This document shows, piece by piece, positions 62,891 through 64,000 of a stretch of DNA of 64,000 nt. Origin of the DNA: Symsagittifera roscoffensis (Eukaryota > Xenacoelomorpha > Acoela > Convolutidae); the NCBI RefSeq assembly GCF_963678635.1, contig NC_087062.1:19953789-20017788 (forward strand). Reading direction: 5' to 3'. The position numbers were made by a program, and so were the translations under genes. How positions within the stretch are numbered: position 1 is the first letter of the stretch; every line of letters starts with the position of its first letter. The notes under the pieces were generated by a model. It was not told the origin of the DNA, made no database searches, and was given only the letters and a program-made list of their open reading frames with translations.

Positions 62891-64000
62891 TCTAAAAATT
62901 ACCAAAAAAAATTGTTTGTGTTCAAAAAAATATATCGATAAATTAAGCATTTGACATATAAGAAACGCAAGTTTACCCACGGGATAGCCTAAAACTATGT
63001 TAGATATTAGTCTGTGCTACTCAGTTGTTGCAACTACTCCCTGCAACACAAATCCACTTCTTCATCCCTAAAATATCGGCCCTTCTGAACTTTGAAAGGA
63101 GAGTTCTGATGGGACTCCACTGGAATTTTTACATCATAACATTTATACCCAAAGTTTTAGATAGTATGCCGTTTTTAGGAGCTCCAATTAAACTTTTTTA
63201 TTTTCAACGCTAAAAAATGTAGCTCGAATTAAATAACTGAAATTTCATTGCAATTTTATCCTTCCAGAAAATTTGTCGGTTCAATATTGGCATGATAATA
63301 AAAACAATAGATCCTCTCCAAAAAGTTGCGAGACACCCTCTGATATTTTTAACCCTCTGATATAGGGTTAGAGCTGGCTTGGGAGATGTTACATGAAGGT
63401 TTTTCTGTATGATTTTTACTGGAAGTATTTAGGCTGTTTTTTAGCTTATCAAATGTCGTCATTAATTCTGTTTGCTTGATTAATTTTTATTTGTTTGTAG
63501 ACGTTCTTTGATATTGATAAACTTTGACAAATTTTGTTAGAAATTTTAAAATTCGTTCTCAGACTTTTTTCCCCTTTTCAACCAGAAAGTTTTTTCGTTT
63601 TTTAATAAATTTTTGTTTAGATATTTTAATCAAAATTTTTTTAGTGCCTGCTGTTTGTTGTACATTGTTTGCGAGAATTGAAGTTTTCTTTATTATATTT
63701 TTCAATCAGTTTTTTTGTCACTTGATTTATACTTCGCTTGATTTATACTTCGTGCTATGCAAGAGGCTTGGTAGTAGGAGGCTCTGAGTGCTATCAGATC
63801 ACAAGTTACCTTTAAAATTTTTCAAACATATTTTGCTCGTTATTTTAAGAAATTTTTTATTTCAAAATCACTAACCTAATTTGATTGCGCTATTTGTTTC
63901 TAGTTCTTTTATCGTTTTTCTCTCGGTTTGTATAGTGTTTTTCTAAATTTGCAATTCAAAAGTAAGCAACTTAATGTAATTTAGGTGTTTTTTATCCTAC
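62891..64000. other. AT-rich right end of window
   Basis: No retroelement pol, LTR match or FN3 exon was recognised. Short frames are hydrophobic AT-rich noise. This is probably flanking host DNA or another decayed repeat. Confidence 0.5.

Noticed and set aside
1-64000. CRISPR arrays, riboswitches, bacterial promoters or terminators
   Set aside because: The sequence is a spliced eukaryotic locus. No regularly spaced repeat-spacer pattern or prokaryotic signal was seen.

Overview
This is AT-rich nuclear DNA from an invertebrate animal. The evidence is intron-rich coding sequence with GT-AG introns, a TRPC-type cation channel, a multi-domain fibronectin type III (FN3) protein, tRNA-derived SINEs, hAT-type MITEs, a LINE remnant and two Ty3/Gypsy-class (Metaviridae) retroelements. 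I cannot name the species. No CRISPR arrays, bacterial operons or rRNA genes were seen.

Layout. (1) 1-2626, minus strand: the first ~875 codons of a TRPC4/5-like channel in one uninterrupted exon, cut by the left window edge. (2) 2.7-12.8 kb: intergenic DNA between two divergently oriented genes, packed with diverged repeat copies, a SINE, hAT-type fragments and blocks of TAATCGATTA-like palindromes. (3) 12,843-52,352, plus strand: one large gene that I reconstruct as 26 exons with every splice phase agreeing (4,864 coding nt, about 1,621 residues). It encodes a signal peptide followed by 17 FN3-like domains of two strictly alternating subtypes, and it probably continues past the last visible donor site. 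Intron 7 (10.8 kb) holds a decayed Gypsy element (19.06-24.67 kb). Intron 9 holds a textbook hAT MITE with an 8-bp target duplication. Intron 20 holds another MITE with a 6-bp duplication, and intron 21 a LINE reverse-transcriptase tail. (4) 53.2-62.9 kb, minus strand: the 3' two-thirds of a second, far better preserved Metaviridae-like element. Integrase is followed by a chain of overlapping ORFs: two tiny membrane ORFs, a 378-codon ORF with no in-frame ATG, an 872-aa envelope-type membrane glycoprotein and a 597-aa protein of unknown function. Several are joined by ATGA stop-start overlaps. Gag, protease and reverse transcriptase are missing. (5) 62.9-64.0 kb: AT-rich DNA with nothing recognised.

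The most unusual system is the env-proximal ORF chain of the minus-strand element. The ATG-less ORF would be missed by any ATG-based ORF caller, and the downstream 597-aa ORF is intact but unrecognised. The second most interesting item is the secreted or surface FN3 gene, built from about 8.5 copies of a two-domain unit.
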